Positions 22,080 through 34,174 of a stretch of 64,000 nucleotides of DNA are shown piece after piece. This DNA comes from Lithobates sylvaticus. Its lineage: Eukaryota > Chordata > Amphibia > Anura > Ranidae. Under the pieces are notes generated by a model. The model saw only the letters and a list, made by a program, of their open reading frames with translations. It was not told the DNA's origin and searched no databases. How positions within the stretch are numbered: the stretch's first letter is position 1; every line of letters begins with the position of its first letter. Position numbers and translations under genes: made by a program. Location: NCBI GenBank assembly GCA_028564925.1, contig CM053033.1:112839252-112903251 (forward strand), given 5' to 3'.

Positions 22080-22984
22080 GTGGTTGTTCTAATTTGCTCG
22101 TTCTCCTACAATAGAAACCATGAATATGCATTTCATATGTTGTGGCAAATTCACATCTATACCTTTTCAGCTTGGGTTTTTTTTTTATTATTTTTTTTTT
22201 TTTTTTTATAGGAAATGCAGCACTGTCAGCCATTATGTGATTTAAAGTGGACCCCCTTGCAGCCCAAATGTCATCCATTTACATAGAGCTTGGTTGTGGT
22301 GTGGTGGTGTAGGTGTTAAAACAGGTGGTTAGGAGGTAACAAAATGTTTCCTCACTGCCTGTCAAATCCCCTCTGAAATGCAATCCACTGCAGATCACTT
22401 TTCAGAGGCCAAAACATGTATAAACGAGCCTTTTCATGCCTGCACTACTATTAAAGGTCCATTGATAATTGCGCAGTGGATAATCAATTGCATTATCAAA
22501 GCAATGGGCTTTAGATGCATCAAAATGTCCTAAAAATCAGCAGATGCGTCAAAAATGTTTGCCGCAAAGCACTATGATGCCTTGTCATGTGTTGCAACGC
22601 ACTTCCAAAGAGAGACCCCTCCAGATGGGCCACCAAACCTCCCCCCTGACATTAGGGCAGGCCCTCCGATGACCTGCATCCTACGTCTCTGTGCAAAAAA
22701 AAAACACCACATGTGCAGTGTAAGTGCTTGTGAATAAATCCGTGATACACTCATCAAAAGGTGCCATGCGTAATACACAGCCGGCCTATCGGGCGGTATT
22801 AAAAATTTGCCCTGGCTAGCCAAAAGGTCTGCCTAAAAGTGTAGCGCAAGAAAAGCCTAAGGTGACGTGACCTAGTGCCAGTGAGACGCCAATGGGGTGG
22901 GCAGTGGCGCCCCCCCACCCAGCAGTCACGAAAAAATAAAAAGGTCGGCAGCTCTGTGGAATGCACATCCCGAGCGGAGCTGCC

Positions 22985-23385
22985 TGTAAGGTAAGTAAGT
23001 GAGGCTCAGGGCTGCATTCGATGGGGCACAGTGAGGCTGCATTCAATGCTGCACAGTGGCTGCATTCGATGGGCACAGTGGCTGCATTCGATGGGCACAT
23101 TGGCAGCATTTGGTGGGGCACAGTGGCAGCATTTGATGGGGCACAGTTGCAGCATTTGATGGGGCACAGTGGCAGCATTTGATGGGGCACAGTGGCAGCA
23201 TTTGATGGGGCACAGTTGCAGCATTTGATGGGGCACAGTGGCTCCATTCGATGGGCACAGTGGCTGCATTTGATGGGGCACAGTGGCAGCATTTGATGGG
23301 GCACAGTGGCAGCATTTGATGGGGCACAGTGGCAGCATTTGATGGGGCACAGTGGCAGCATTTGATGGCACAGTGAGGCTGCAAT
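22985..23385 (+). repeat. 23-bp minisatellite
   Basis: About 16 copies of GGGCACAGTGGCAGCATTTG + ATG, with variants GCTGCATTCG and GTTGCAGCATT, occur here. It sits inside a larger dispersed element (about 22860-23460) that ends with AAAATATTTTGAGCACC. Minus-strand open frames (up to 234 codons) come from the repeat and are not genes. Confidence 0.92.
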
Positions 23386-24455
23386 TGATGTTTTTTTTTT
23401 CCAGAATTTTTCAGTTTGTTTGTGCCCCCCCAAAATATTTTGAGCACCAGCCGCCACGGAGGGTGGTGCAGCCAAAAAGTGTCTTTCCGGCACACCCTGG
23501 GAGATGCCACCTTCCAGCACCAGGCCAGGCAGATGCAGCCCTATTCAGAAAGGCAGTAGAACATAAAGAGAGCCGTGCTATTAACCAGGGACAAGTCTGG
23601 TAAACCAGGCCAGATTCTACCCGTCCCCACCTTATTACATCAGGAAAATAATATGCCACACTGAAAAAAATACTACCCACCGAATGTGACAGTGGGGATC
23701 ATTTTTCAGCACCAGATTGCAAAGCATTGCAGCTGTGGCATGTGTATATCCCTTTATGGCTGCCTTTGCAGCTTAGGGGGAGAAGTTGGGGGGCAGTAAA
23801 AATGCAGCTCAACCACAAGTAGAAAGTGGAAGTTGAGATGCTCCGATAGGATTTGCACATGTATGGCCAGCGTTACCTCCTCATGTTAACACGTAGGCCA
23901 TTTTGCTATTATTTTTCTGCACTTTTCCCTGGAATGTTCCTTCCGCCCCCCAGCACACAGTCCAGTGGCCATTTAGCCCTTTATGAGCCTGCGTACCTTC
24001 AATGGCAGTACATCTAGCTGGGGGGAAACAATTATGGCTATTCTCATGCGGAGCAGCAATCTACTGCCTGTGAGGCATAATGACATAAGTGAACAATAGA
24101 ATGCTTAATAAGAGCAGACATTGTCCTGTTGTATTGTTTACTGGAGATGCTGGAGATAAATACATTGGAGTTATGACTTTGCTCTTTAATTGCTTTCCAT
24201 CAGGTTGATTCAGAACGTGGTGGTTTGGTCATGGGCGCCCCCTTGTGGACAAAAGTACAGTCACTCCTAACTGTTATAGTGAGCTCAGTCAAGGCAGGGA
24301 CAACTGCAGAGGAACCACAAATCCCAGCATGTCCTCTGGCTGTCTGCTTTGTTGCCCAACTTCTAACCAAAACACACACTTTCAGGTGCAACATAGGTGG
24401 TCCTGTGACACTGGTGGGATCAGTTCTGTATTGATTGAAGGCACATAACTACCAA

Positions 24456-24720
24456 AAAGCTGGCCATACACTTTGGCAATTTTCCATCATTTCCAGTTTC
24501 GATTCACTGAGAATTACAAATAGGATGGAAAAAAATCTAAACAGTGTGCATGGAGGAATCTTCCCTGACAACTATTTTATTCTGACAGCTGGTACCAGCG
24601 GCTTTCCGAATACCTGAACACTGCCTGCATCTAATTGGATGCAGGCGCTGTTCAGCCGACAATTTTCCACTCAACAGGAGCACCCACAACTTCAGTTTTG
24701 GCACTTTTAGCATGAATCGG
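24456..24720. mobile_element. GGCCATACAC-type MITE relic
   Basis: It starts CTGGCCATACACTTTGGCAA. An internal passage with GCATGGAGGAATCTTCCC and the GCCGACAATTTT block is similar in style to 4432-5064 and 53166-53524. The right end is unclear. Confidence 0.4.
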
Positions 24721-25379
24721 ACCAAATTCAAGCCATATACTAGTGGATTTTTTAACAAATTTCCTTGCATTTCAGAAATGCGCTACACCAAAAATAGCAG
24801 TAAAAAATGCACCAAGCTCCGCTCTAAAAAAAATTCTGAAGCTTCTTTGGGGCGATTGCTGTGTGTAGGGCAGCACATTCCAGTGGATGTGTTGCCCTAT
24901 GTGTGTTGAGTGAAAATGCTCCAAAACGCCTCCCCCCTCGCTAAAAATAAAATAAAAACGCATGTGGGAATGCGAGTTCCTGCTATGCAGAGATGTGAAC
25001 GGGGCTTGACAGCTGAGTTTCTGTCCACTCCCTCCTTTGTACTTGTATAAGGATGGCCATACACTATGCAATCTGATTGTATATTGTGTATTTAGTGAGA
25101 AGGGTGATCACTGATTGATTGCATTTCATTTAAAAAATGTGCAGCTGAGAGTGGGCGGGTGGATGAAGATGGGGGTGTGCTAATGAGGTCAGCTGGTCAA
25201 CTCCTTCCTGTGTCATGACCTCTAGTCTGTAAGAAAGTAAAACAGAAGCAATAGATACGTTTGGAATCATGGATGTAGATTTTATGGAAATCTTTGATAT
25301 TTTTGCAAAAAAAGTACATGAATGCTATATTGGCGCATAGGGGGGCTGGAATCTAGGAAAAAAGGTGAACTTATCCTTT

Positions 25380-25670
25380 AAGCCCGGGTACACACTAATA
25401 GTTTTTTTTTGTTTAACCCTACGGATTGACTGAAAAAATACTGACTGCTCCGGTTGGAACCGATGTACTAACAGTCCTATGTTAGTACAGCAATCTCCCC
25501 TGCTGAGCTGTTGTGTTCTGACAGGGGGGTGGCCCTTCCCGCCAGAACACTCTGGTCAGCGCTCTCAGCCAATGGCCAATTCGGCCCGGCTGACATTCAC
25601 ACGGGCCGAATGTTGGCCGGTTTTTATTGAACCTCCTGATGTCTACCAACATTCGGCATTAGTCTAGGGA
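25380..25670. mobile_element. GTACACACTAATAG-type MITE
   Basis: It begins AGCCCGGGTACACACTAATAG and ends near CATTAGTCTAG. The middle has TCTGACAGGGGGGTGGCCC and CCGCCAGAACACTCTGG, shared with 42725-42845 and 58013-58446. It is non-coding. Confidence 0.6.
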
Positions 25671-25699
25671 ATGTCTTTTTGTAGATTTATACCAGGACT

Positions 25700-26600
25700 T
25701 AAACAAGAGGGGATATATGGAAAAGGACCTGGGGGTCCTAGTAGATGATAGGCTCTGCAATGGCATACAATGCCAAGCTGCTGCTAACAAAGCAAACAGA
25801 ATATTGGCATGCATTAAAAAGGGGATTAATTCCAGAGATAAATGATAATCCTCCCGCTGTACAAGACTCTGGTCCGGCCCCACCTAGAGTATGCTGTGCA
25901 GTTCTGGGCACCAGTCCTCACGAAGGATGTACTGGAAATGGAGTATGGAAAAGGACCTGGGGGTCCTAGTAGATGATAGGCTCTGCAATGGCATACAATG
26001 CCAAGCTGCTGCTAACAAAGCAAACAGAATATTGGCATGCATTAAAAAGGGGATTAATTCCAGAGATAAATGATAATCCTCCCGCTGTACAAGACTCTGG
26101 TCCGGCCCCACCTAGATTATGCTGTGCAGTTCTGGGCACCAGTCCTCACGAAGGATGTACTGGAAATGGAGTGAGTACAAAGAAGGCAACACAGGTAATA
26201 AAGGGTCTGGAGGATATTAGTTATGAGGAAAGGTTGCGAGCACTGAACTTATTCTCTCTGGAGAAGAGACGCTTCAGAGGGGATATGATTTCAATTTATA
26301 AATACCGTACTGGTAGGGAGTTTAATAAGACACGTGGCCACTCACTAAAATTAGAAGAAAAGAGGTCTAACCTTAAACTGCATAGAGGATTCTTTACTGT
26401 AAGAGCGGCAAAGATGTGGAATTCCCTTCCAGAGGCGGTGGTCTTAGCTGGGAGCATCGATGGTTTCAAAAAACTATTAGATAAGCACCTGAACGACTAC
26501 AAAATACAGGGATATACAATGTAATACTGACATATAATCACACACATAGGTTGGACTTGATGGAATTGTATCTTTTTACAACTTCACCTACTATGTAACT
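25700..26600 (+). mobile_element. CR1-like LINE, 3' fragment with internal 228-bp tandem duplication
   Basis: The translated passage has [42 protein letters not shown] and AAKMWNSLPEAVV, the C-terminal end of a CR1-group reverse transcriptase protein. It ends with the family's GGTTGGACTTGATGGA tail and CTATGTAACTATATG. Upstream reverse transcriptase motifs and the endonuclease are absent, so this is a 5'-truncated copy. Positions 25717-25944 and 25945-26172 are a direct repeat with few differences, so [10 protein letters not shown] occurs twice. The duplicated pieces are not all in one frame with the rest, so the copy is dead. Confidence 0.85.
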
Positions 26601-26685
26601 ATATGAGGGTGCAGGATACTCCAAAACATCAGCAACCATTAACAGGAAGACAACTTTTTAAGCAGAATCCTCTCGTACACATATA

Positions 26686-28160
26686 TCAAACACTAGGCCC
26701 ATGGGCCAAATGTGGCCAGCCAAGCCATTTTATCTGTTCTTTGCACCCAGGGCTTTTTTCAGCCGCGAACGTGGCGGAACTCCGTTCTGCCACCTCTAGC
26801 TCTCACCCTCCGTTCCCCACTCACCACTGTCACTTGTAAACACAGAAGCCTTCTGTGTTTATAAGGACAGCTGTCCTCTCAGGCGGCTCTCACGGGTCTC
26901 TACCTGGTCTGCACAAGGGAGATGCAGGTGCAGTGTGGGATGGGGCATCACATTGTAGGCTGCACTGTGATCCCCATCAGTGAACAGATGCTGACCAATG
27001 GATCTCCCTGCAAGAGAGAGGGAGAGGCACAGCTGCATACACTATCAGGGGATACTAGAGCCGTGCCGGGTAGGTGAGATGTGAGGAATCTTGTCAGAAA
27101 GGGGCTGGGTGGAGAGATTAGGTCTGTGGAGGGAGATGTGTGCAGAGATGGGGGAGAGTGCAGAGGTCAGAGACAAATCGGGGTGGAAGTGAGATGTGGA
27201 CAGCCTGTGAAAGAGAGCTGAACCATGCACACTGTGCATAGCACACCCTAAACCATGCAATCTGTAAGTATCGCACTCCTCAGCTCTGCACTCTTTACGT
27301 AATGTACCCCTGAACTCTTCATTCTGTACACAGCGCACCCTTGAAACTGCACACTGTATATATCGCGCCCCTGTCCGCTGCACTCTGCACACAGTGCGTC
27401 CCTGAGCTCCGCACTCTGTACACAGCGCGCCCCTGATCTCTGTACACAGCGTGCCCCTGAGCTCTGTACACAGCGCTTCCCTGAGCTCTACACTCTCTAC
27501 ACTCTCTACACAGCGCGCCCCTGAGCCCTGCACTCTGTACACAGCGCGCCCCTGAGCCCTGCACTCTGTACACAGCGCGCCCCTGAGCCCTGCACTCTGT
27601 ACACAGCGCGCCCCTGAGCCCTGCACTCTGTACACAGCGCGCCCCTGAGCCCTGCACTCTGGACACAGCGCGCCCCTAAGCCCTGCACTCTGGACACAGC
27701 GCGCCCCTGAGCCCTGCACTCTGGACACAGCGCACCCCTGAGCCCTGCACACTGTACATAGCGCGCCCCTGAGCCCTGCACACTGTACATAGCACGCCCC
27801 TGAGCCCTGCACACTGTACATAGCATGCCCCTGAGCCCTGCACACTGTACATAGCATGCCCCTGAGCCCTGCACTCTGTACATAGCACGCCCCTGAGCTC
27901 TGCGTTCTGTACACAGCGTACCCCTGAACTCTGTAAATAATGCACTCCTGGTATTTACCCCATGCCCCTTTTAAGATCTTCCCACTTTTAGTGCCATTTG
28001 GCCACACCCACCATTCAATGCAGTTCGGCTAGGAATGGGGGTGTGGTTAAGTCCTGGATACATTTATATAGTCTAACAGATTGAATCGATCCTTTGAGGG
28101 CAACCATAATACTGATGTGGCCCTCAGTGAAATTGCGCTTGACACACCTGCTCTAGTAGC
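26686..28160. mobile_element. hAT-like element split by an unclassified element
   Basis: 26686-26746 (CACTAGGCCCATGGGCCAAA, then TGTGGCC) and about 28080-28160 (GATGTGGCCCTCAGTGAAAT, then TTGACACACCTGCTC) look like the two ends of one hAT-like element. Between them, from CAGGGCTTTTTTCAGCCGCG to GGGTGTGGTTAAGTCC, lies another dispersed element holding the 31-bp minisatellite. Confidence 0.5.
27240..27935 (+). repeat. 31-bp minisatellite
   Basis: About 22 copies of GAGCCCTGCACTCTGTACAC + AGCGCGCCCCT occur, with variants ACATAGCACGCC to the right and more diverged copies to the left. The open frames on the minus strand (up to 320 codons, reading repeated CRAQGRAVYRVQGSGAR) come from the repeat. 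Confidence 0.93.
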
Positions 28161-28860
28161 AGCCCTTTGCTGGGGGTAGAAAGGGATAGCCAGCTAATCT
28201 GGGAGTCTATGCGAGCAGTTCCAGTCCTGACAGCAACCACTAGCACGTAATTTCCCATGTACATGCGCACCTGTTATCCTATATCAGGGTCTTACTCACA
28301 ATGTCCAAAGACAGCTGTCGCCCATTCCAGCTTCCACATGACACCCTTTAGTGAGGAAGAAATAAAAAAAGGATCCTTCTTCAGATCAGCCTCCACATAT
28401 GATGCCCTCTAAAAATGTCTTTTAGTCAGATTTCTTCAGGCCCTCAGCCAAGCACATGCTGAGGTCTAACATCAGCTCTTAGCTACTAAGGCTGCATCCC
28501 AGGGGCAGCAGCCCCCAGGATAAGAACACCCTAAGCAGGCCTCCTAAACATTTATCTCCCCAGCCACCTTCTGGATGCCCCTTCCCAGGGATTGGCTGCG
28601 GTCCAATAAATATTCATAGCTCAGTGGTTGACCTTCCTACTCAATTTTCTTGAAGCTTCTTCCAGAAGCAGGCAGGAGTAATCAACCACTAAGCTTAGTA
28701 AAACCTGAAAAGACCAAAAAAAAAATGATTAATGGGAAAACCTTTATGTAAATTGAACATGTTTAGGTAAAAACTTTCATGCAGGAAAAGAAATAGTAGT
28801 GTTAACATAGCTTATCCACAATCTATGTAATTAGACTTGCACATGTAGGAAGTGCAATAA

Positions 28861-29115
28861 AGCCCCATACACACAATATAGTACAAAAAATACTGCTTTT
28901 GACGCGATTGTACGATAATCCGATCGTTGGTACACAGCTTTTGTCTGAAATTTTCTGAAGGGACAGACACGAAAATGTTTCCCATACGAAACCAGATTGT
29001 ACGATTTTCATTTAATCAGTACGAAAATACAATACATTAAATTACATCACTTCAGAATTATTATTCGAGAATTTGAGACTTTTCGTACTTCAGTAACCTA
29101 TTCATTTTCGATATG
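28861..29115. mobile_element. Half of a Harbinger-type MITE
   Basis: AGCCCCATACACACAATATAG at 28862 is a MITE-type left end, followed by repeated TTGTACGATT and AAAATCGT-like words. A right end was not found. Confidence 0.45.
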
Positions 29116-29165
29116 AAGACTAGCATGCAAAAAAAAAAAAAACGGACGATCATTTGTTGCGGAAA

Positions 29166-29314
29166 TGGAACAAATGGCTCCCTATGGTGTAAGCTAAACA
29201 AGTACTATGCACTAGCACCCACTCACACTCAATTGGATCATTGTTTGATCATGAGAGATTAATTGCTATACATGCTACTTGTGTAGTTTGCACCATAGGG
29301 AGCCATTTGTTCCA
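29166..29314. repeat. Inverted repeat with 38-bp arms
   Basis: 29166-29203 and 29277-29314 are reverse complements with about four mismatches, sharing GGAACAAATGGCTCCCTATG. The spacer is about 73 bp. It is probably a small non-autonomous element. Confidence 0.75.
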
Positions 29315-29476
29315 CTTGTGTAGCAATTGATCGCTTGATTACCAATCACTTGTGATTCTAGTAGCGTGACTCTGCTCTAATCTCAGCTCCTCCCAAGAAT
29401 GGGCTGATGGCATTCACATGGCACAAGAGAAAATGTAGGGCTGGTATAATACTGTGCGTATATATATATATTAGTA

Positions 29477-30607
29477 CAGGTGCATCTCATGAAATTAGAA
29501 TATCATCAAAAAGTTAATTTATTTCAGTAATTTGATTCAAAAAGTGAAACTCGTATAGTTGATATAGATGCTGTACACACAGAGTGATATATTTCAAGCA
29601 TTTCTTTCTTTTAATTTTGATTAATTATGGCTTACAGCTAGTAAAAACCCAAAATTCAGTATCTTCGAAAATTTTTATATTACATAAGACCAATAAAAAA
29701 AAGGATTTTTAATACAGAAATGTTGGCTTACTTAAAAGTATGTCCATGTACAATCATCACTGACTGTGGAAACTTCACACTGGACCTCGTGCAGCTTGGA
29801 TTCTGTGCCTCTCCACTCTTCCTCCAGACTCTGGGACTATGATTTCCAAATGAAATGCAAACTTTTCCACAGTCCGTGATGATTTGAGGAGCCATGTCAT
29901 CTGCTGGTGTTGGTCCACTGTGTTTTATCAAGTCCAAAGTCAGTGCAGCCCTCTACCAGGAAATTCTAGAGCACTTCATGCTTCCCTCTGCTGACCAGCT
30001 TTATGGAGATGTTGATTTAATTTTGCAGCAGGACTTGGCACCTTCCCACACTGCTAAAAGTACCAATACCTGGTTTAATGATTATGGCATCACTGTGCTT
30101 GATTGGCCAGCAAACTCGCCTGACCTAAACCCCATAGAGAATCTGTGGGGTATTGTCAAGAGGAAGATGAGAGACACCAGACCCAACAATGCAGATGAGC
30201 TGAAAGTCACTATCAAAGAAACCTGGGATTCTATATCACCTCAGCAGTGCCAGAGGCTGATCACCTCTATGCCACGCCGCATTGATGGAGTAATTCATGC
30301 AAAAGGAGCCCCAGCCAAGTATTTAGTGCATACTGTACATGGACATACAGTAAGCCAAAATTTCTGTATTAAAAATCCTTTTTTATTTTTGGTCTTATGT
30401 AATATAAAAATTTTCTGAGATACTGAATTTTGGGTTTTCACTAGCTGTAAGCCATATTCATCAAAATTAAAAGAAAGAAATGCTTGAAATATATCACTCT
30501 GCATGTATAGCAGCTGTGTAAAATATGAGTTTCACTTTTTAAATAGAATTCCGTAAATAAATACCGTACATTTTTTGATGATACTCTACTTTTATGAGAT
30601 GCACCTG
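29477..30607 (+). mobile_element. Tc1-like transposon with long terminal repeats, internally rearranged
   Basis: It starts CAGGTGCATCTCATGAAATT after a TA and ends with the reverse complement AGATGCACCTG at 30607; the inverted repeats extend about 230 bp. The reading frame at 29894-30418 has the 3' half of a DD34E transposase: LILQQDLAPSHT with the second Asp, WPANSPDLNPIENLWG with Glu 35 residues on, and MPRRIDGVI. The N-terminal DNA-binding half is missing, and 29752-29882 is inverted relative to normal order. At 1.13 kb it is shorter than the usual 1.6 kb and inactive. Confidence 0.88.
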
Positions 30608-30616
30608 TTTGTGTGT

Positions 30617-30668
30617 ATTATATATGTGTGTGTGTGTGTATATATGTGTGATATATATATATATATAT
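30617..30668 (+). repeat. TG/TA microsatellite
   Basis: A mixed run of TG and TA dinucleotides lies directly after the Tc1 element and 130 bp before an ASS1 exon. Confidence 0.85.
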
Positions 30669-30775
30669 TACACAAAATAATTGCACCAAAGCGAGGATAG
30701 ACTCCCTCTGGCTAGCCTATGTGATAACGTAAATAAATCCACTCTTCTCCTGGACAAATGGATCTCAGTGAGTGA

Positions 30776-30868
<93 letters not shown>

Positions 30869-30974
30869 TAACAAAAAAGAACTGCTCTTAGACTAACTTT
30901 AGTTCCACTAAATCTAAACTTTGTCCATACACACCACTATTGATCGTACAATCTATTTACTAAAACTGTGTAAG

Positions 30975-31206
30975 GCAGCCCATACAGATTAGTCTTTTTT
31001 TTTTCTTTTTGTTCAACCAGCTCCCTGCTGAACCTTTGTATTCTGAGCAGGTAGTGTTATGCGCAAAATAAATGCAAGAAATGTCTGCCAAGAGCACTGA
31101 ACTTCAAACATCAGTACCGTGTGCAGGTACCCATAGAATCGTAGCCGATTCAGAGGTATCTGACAAAATTCTAACACTTGGGTGCCCTACCGAAAAGCTT
31201 GATTAC
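30975..31206. mobile_element. Fragment of a CCATACAGATTAG-type MITE
   Basis: CAGCCCATACAGATTAGTC is followed by TTTGTTCAACCAG and a TGCTGAACC block, as in 42725-42845. Termini are incomplete. Confidence 0.4.
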
Positions 31207-31289
31207 TCCTTTGACTTTTGTCAAGGGAGCTGGATCAAAAATTGTCATCTGAACACTGATTGGGCATTGTGACAGCTGGTGCCAAATAC

Positions 31290-32592
31290 AGATAATTTCA
31301 AATACAGGGCAATCTTAGAAGAAAACTTATTAGAGTCTGCAAAAGAACTGAGACTGGGGCAGAGGTTCTCCTTCCAGCAGGACAACGACCCTAAATATAC
31401 AGCCAGAGCTACAATGGAATGGTTTAGATCAAAGCATATTCATGTGTTAGAATGGCCTAGTCAAGATTAAGATTGCCCTGTATTTGGCTCCATCCATCTT
31501 CCCATCAACTCTGACAGCTTCCCTGTCCCTGCTGAAGAAAAGCATCCCCACAACATGATGCTGCCACCACCATGTTTAACAGTGCGGATGGTGTGTTCAG
31601 GGTGATGTGCAGTGTTAGTTTACCGCCACACATAGCGTTTTGCTTTTAGGCCAAAAAGTTCAATTGTGCTCTTATCTGACCAAAGCACCTTCTTCCACAT
31701 GTTTGCTGTGTCCCCCACATGGCTTCTTGAAAACTGCAAACAGGACTTCTTATGGCTTTCTTTCAACAATGGCTTTCTTCTTGCCACTCTTTCATAAATA
31801 CCAGATTTATGGAGTGCACGACTAATAGTTGTCCTGTGGACAGATTCTCCCACCTGAACTGTTTCTTTGCTGCTTCTCTGATTAATGCTCTCCTTGCCTG
31901 GCCTGTCAGTTTAGGTGGACGGCCATGCCTTGGTAGGTATACAGTTGGGCCATACTCTTTTCATTTTCAGATGATGGATTAAACAGTGCTCCGTGAGATG
32001 TTCAAAGCTTAGGATGTTTTTTTAAACCTAACCCTGCTTTAAACTTCTCCACAACTTTATCCCTGACCTGTCTGGTGTGTTCCTTGGCCATCATGATGCT
32101 GTTTGTTCACTCAGGTTCTCTAACAAACCTCTATTATAGAGGTGGACTCTATTTACTAATTAGGTGATTTCTGAAGGCAATTGGTTCCACTAGATTTTAG
32201 TTAGGGGTATCAGAGTGAAGGGGGCTAAATACAAATGCACACCACACTTTTCAGATATTTATTTGTAAAAAAAAATTTAAAACCATTTATCATTTTCCTT
32301 CCACTTCACAATTATGTGCCACTTTGTGTTGGTCTATCACAGTGATCCTCAAACTACGGCCCTCCAGCTGTTGCAGAACTACACGTTCCATGAGGCATTG
32401 GAAAACTCTGACATTCACAGACATGACTAGGCATGATGGGAATTGTAGTTCCTGAACAACTGGAGGGCCGTAGTTTGAAGACCCCTGGTCTAGCACATAA
32501 AATCCCAATAAAATACATTTAGGTTTTTTGGTTGCAACATGACAAAATGTGGAAAATTTCAAGGGGAATGAATACTTTTTCAGGGCAATGTA
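31290..32592 (-). mobile_element. Second Tc1-like family, rearranged, with a nested hAT MITE
   Basis: Antisense from 31853 to 31620 it reads TTISRALHKSGIYERVARRK (helix-turn-helix part) and WSDKSTIELFG (first catalytic Asp). The stretch 31299-31470 reads the next transposase part, [20 protein letters not shown], but on the plus strand. AAATACAGGGCAATCTTA at 31299-31316 reappears as its reverse complement at 31468-31485, marking the inversion. The terminus GAATACTTTTTCAGGGCAATG ends at 32592; the other end is lost. It is broken and inactive. Confidence 0.85.
32341..32488. mobile_element. hAT-type MITE nested in the Tc1 element
   Basis: The ends CCTCAAACTACGGCCCTCCAG and CTGGAGGGCCGTAGTTTGAAG are inverted repeats. 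The flanks TCTATCAC (32333-32340) and TCTAGCAC (32489-32496) form an 8-bp target duplication with one mismatch, as expected for hAT. Confidence 0.88.
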
Positions 32593-33519
32593 GCTAGCTT
32601 TTGTACAACTCTGTCTACACTTTGCCCATGTCTTTGTTGAGTTGGTACCTGCACCCCTTCATTATATCAGGAAAAAGAAAATATCATAGGAATAGATGAG
32701 TCAGTGGTGCTCCAGGTGAGCAGAGACAAAGAGAAAAAAGAGATCTTTCTAAGAATAGTATTCAGTTGTACATATATTTAAAGAATAGGAAAAAGTGTGG
32801 TTAACATATGCTCACGTTCAAAAGGTTGCTGGATGCCCATCTTGGGGTCAAGCAACCTATTTTAGTACATATGGAAATTTTGACCGTCTCCATGCAGAAT
32901 GTGGTTGGCTGCACTTGATGCTCATCTGGGTTTTCTGGAGATTCCTGCACTGGTCTTCCCTGTGGTCAAGTCCAGTGGACAGGGAATGAGGCCAAAAAAT
33001 GTAACCAATGTGAGGTCAGCAAAGGCGCCTGTTATATAAAAGTTCCAAGTGCATTCTTCTGGGAGGTTGGTATTTATTGACCATAGCGACAGTATACTGT
33101 ACATAAGACTGAAGAAATATGCACATTCCTTCCTGAAAAATCCACTTGGAAGCACCTTTTATTTTAATGAACACCTCTGCTGACCTGACCATGCTTTGGT
33201 TCCATTTTGGGGCCTCATCCCCTTTACCATCATAGGAATAGATATGATTATGGTTTGAAATGAACCTTTTGTCTGCAGGTAGAAGCTCCACCATGTATAG
33301 TTCTTAGATAGCGGACAGTCTTTATTGGAACCAACCAGCCCCACCACTTTTTCCTCTTTGAGGCTGACAGGTCTATACAGATCTACAGAGACCTCCATCT
33401 GCCTGTTTATGGAAGTCCATTTTCCTGTGGCGAAAGCATGTGTTTACTGCATGAAAACGTGATGTATAAGTTGAGATCCAAATCACTCCAATGTGTGCAC
33501 AATCTCAGGGGCGGATATC

Positions 33520-33574
33520 GGGGGGGGGGGGGGGGTTCGGGGCAATTGGCCCCCCCCCCCCCCCCCCCCCCCCC
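33520..33574 (+). repeat. G-run followed by C-run
   Basis: Sixteen G (33520-33535), a 14-base linker and 25 C (33550-33574) could pair as a G:C hairpin. Homopolymers like this are prone to sequencing and assembly errors. Confidence 0.8.
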
Positions 33575-34174
33575 GAAAATATTACTGACGGACTCCAGTT
33601 CAGTCCCGAGTCTCTCTCTCTCACATCAGTATCATCATAAGCGGTGCAGAAAGGGAGAGACTATTGTCATTACGCTGCGCTGGAGCCTGGAGAAGAGGGA
33701 GGAGGTGGGTGGAGCCGTGCCACCGGCTTGGCCTCTAGTGTTCCCTGCACTGGTTGCTAGCACCTGTGCCACCTGGCATCTAGCAACCAGTGACATCAGT
33801 CATGTTGGAACCGCTGCTAAGGAGGAGGAGAGACCCAGCATTCAGAGCAGAGCCTTCTTCCTTCTCCACTGACCCTTATTTTGCTTTACAGTTCTTTATT
33901 TAAAAAGTATGTTTTTTTCCTGAAACTTCCCTCTTAAAGTGAAGGTGGGTGTTATACGCCAATAAATACGGTATATCCAAATAACACGCCCAAGGTCATC
34001 CTTAGTCCTGAGCATCGCTCGGGGATTCGTTGGGGGCCACAAAAGATATATATACATCCAAATAACACGCCCAAGCTCACCATACACAGCCACAAAGGCA
34101 AGAGAATTCTTGTTGGACAGTGTATTAGTGCTCGGACGAACACACTTAGACAGAATTTTAATGGTTTAAAGACT

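Noticed and set aside
22816-23520. Minus-strand frame of 234 codons with repeated Cys
   Set aside because: The Cys pattern is only the 23-bp minisatellite. It is not a zinc-finger protein.
27045-28007. Minus-strand open frame of 320 codons
   Set aside because: It is generated by the 31-bp minisatellite. Overlapping frames encode related repeat peptides.
29894-30418. Tc1 transposase frame of 174 codons as a host gene
   Set aside because: It contains only the second half of the catalytic domain inside an element with matching terminal repeats, so it is a dead transposon.
33438-33872. Plus-strand frame of 144 codons
   Set aside because: It runs through the G and C homopolymers (polyglycine/polyproline) and a CT tract. 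No homology was recognised.
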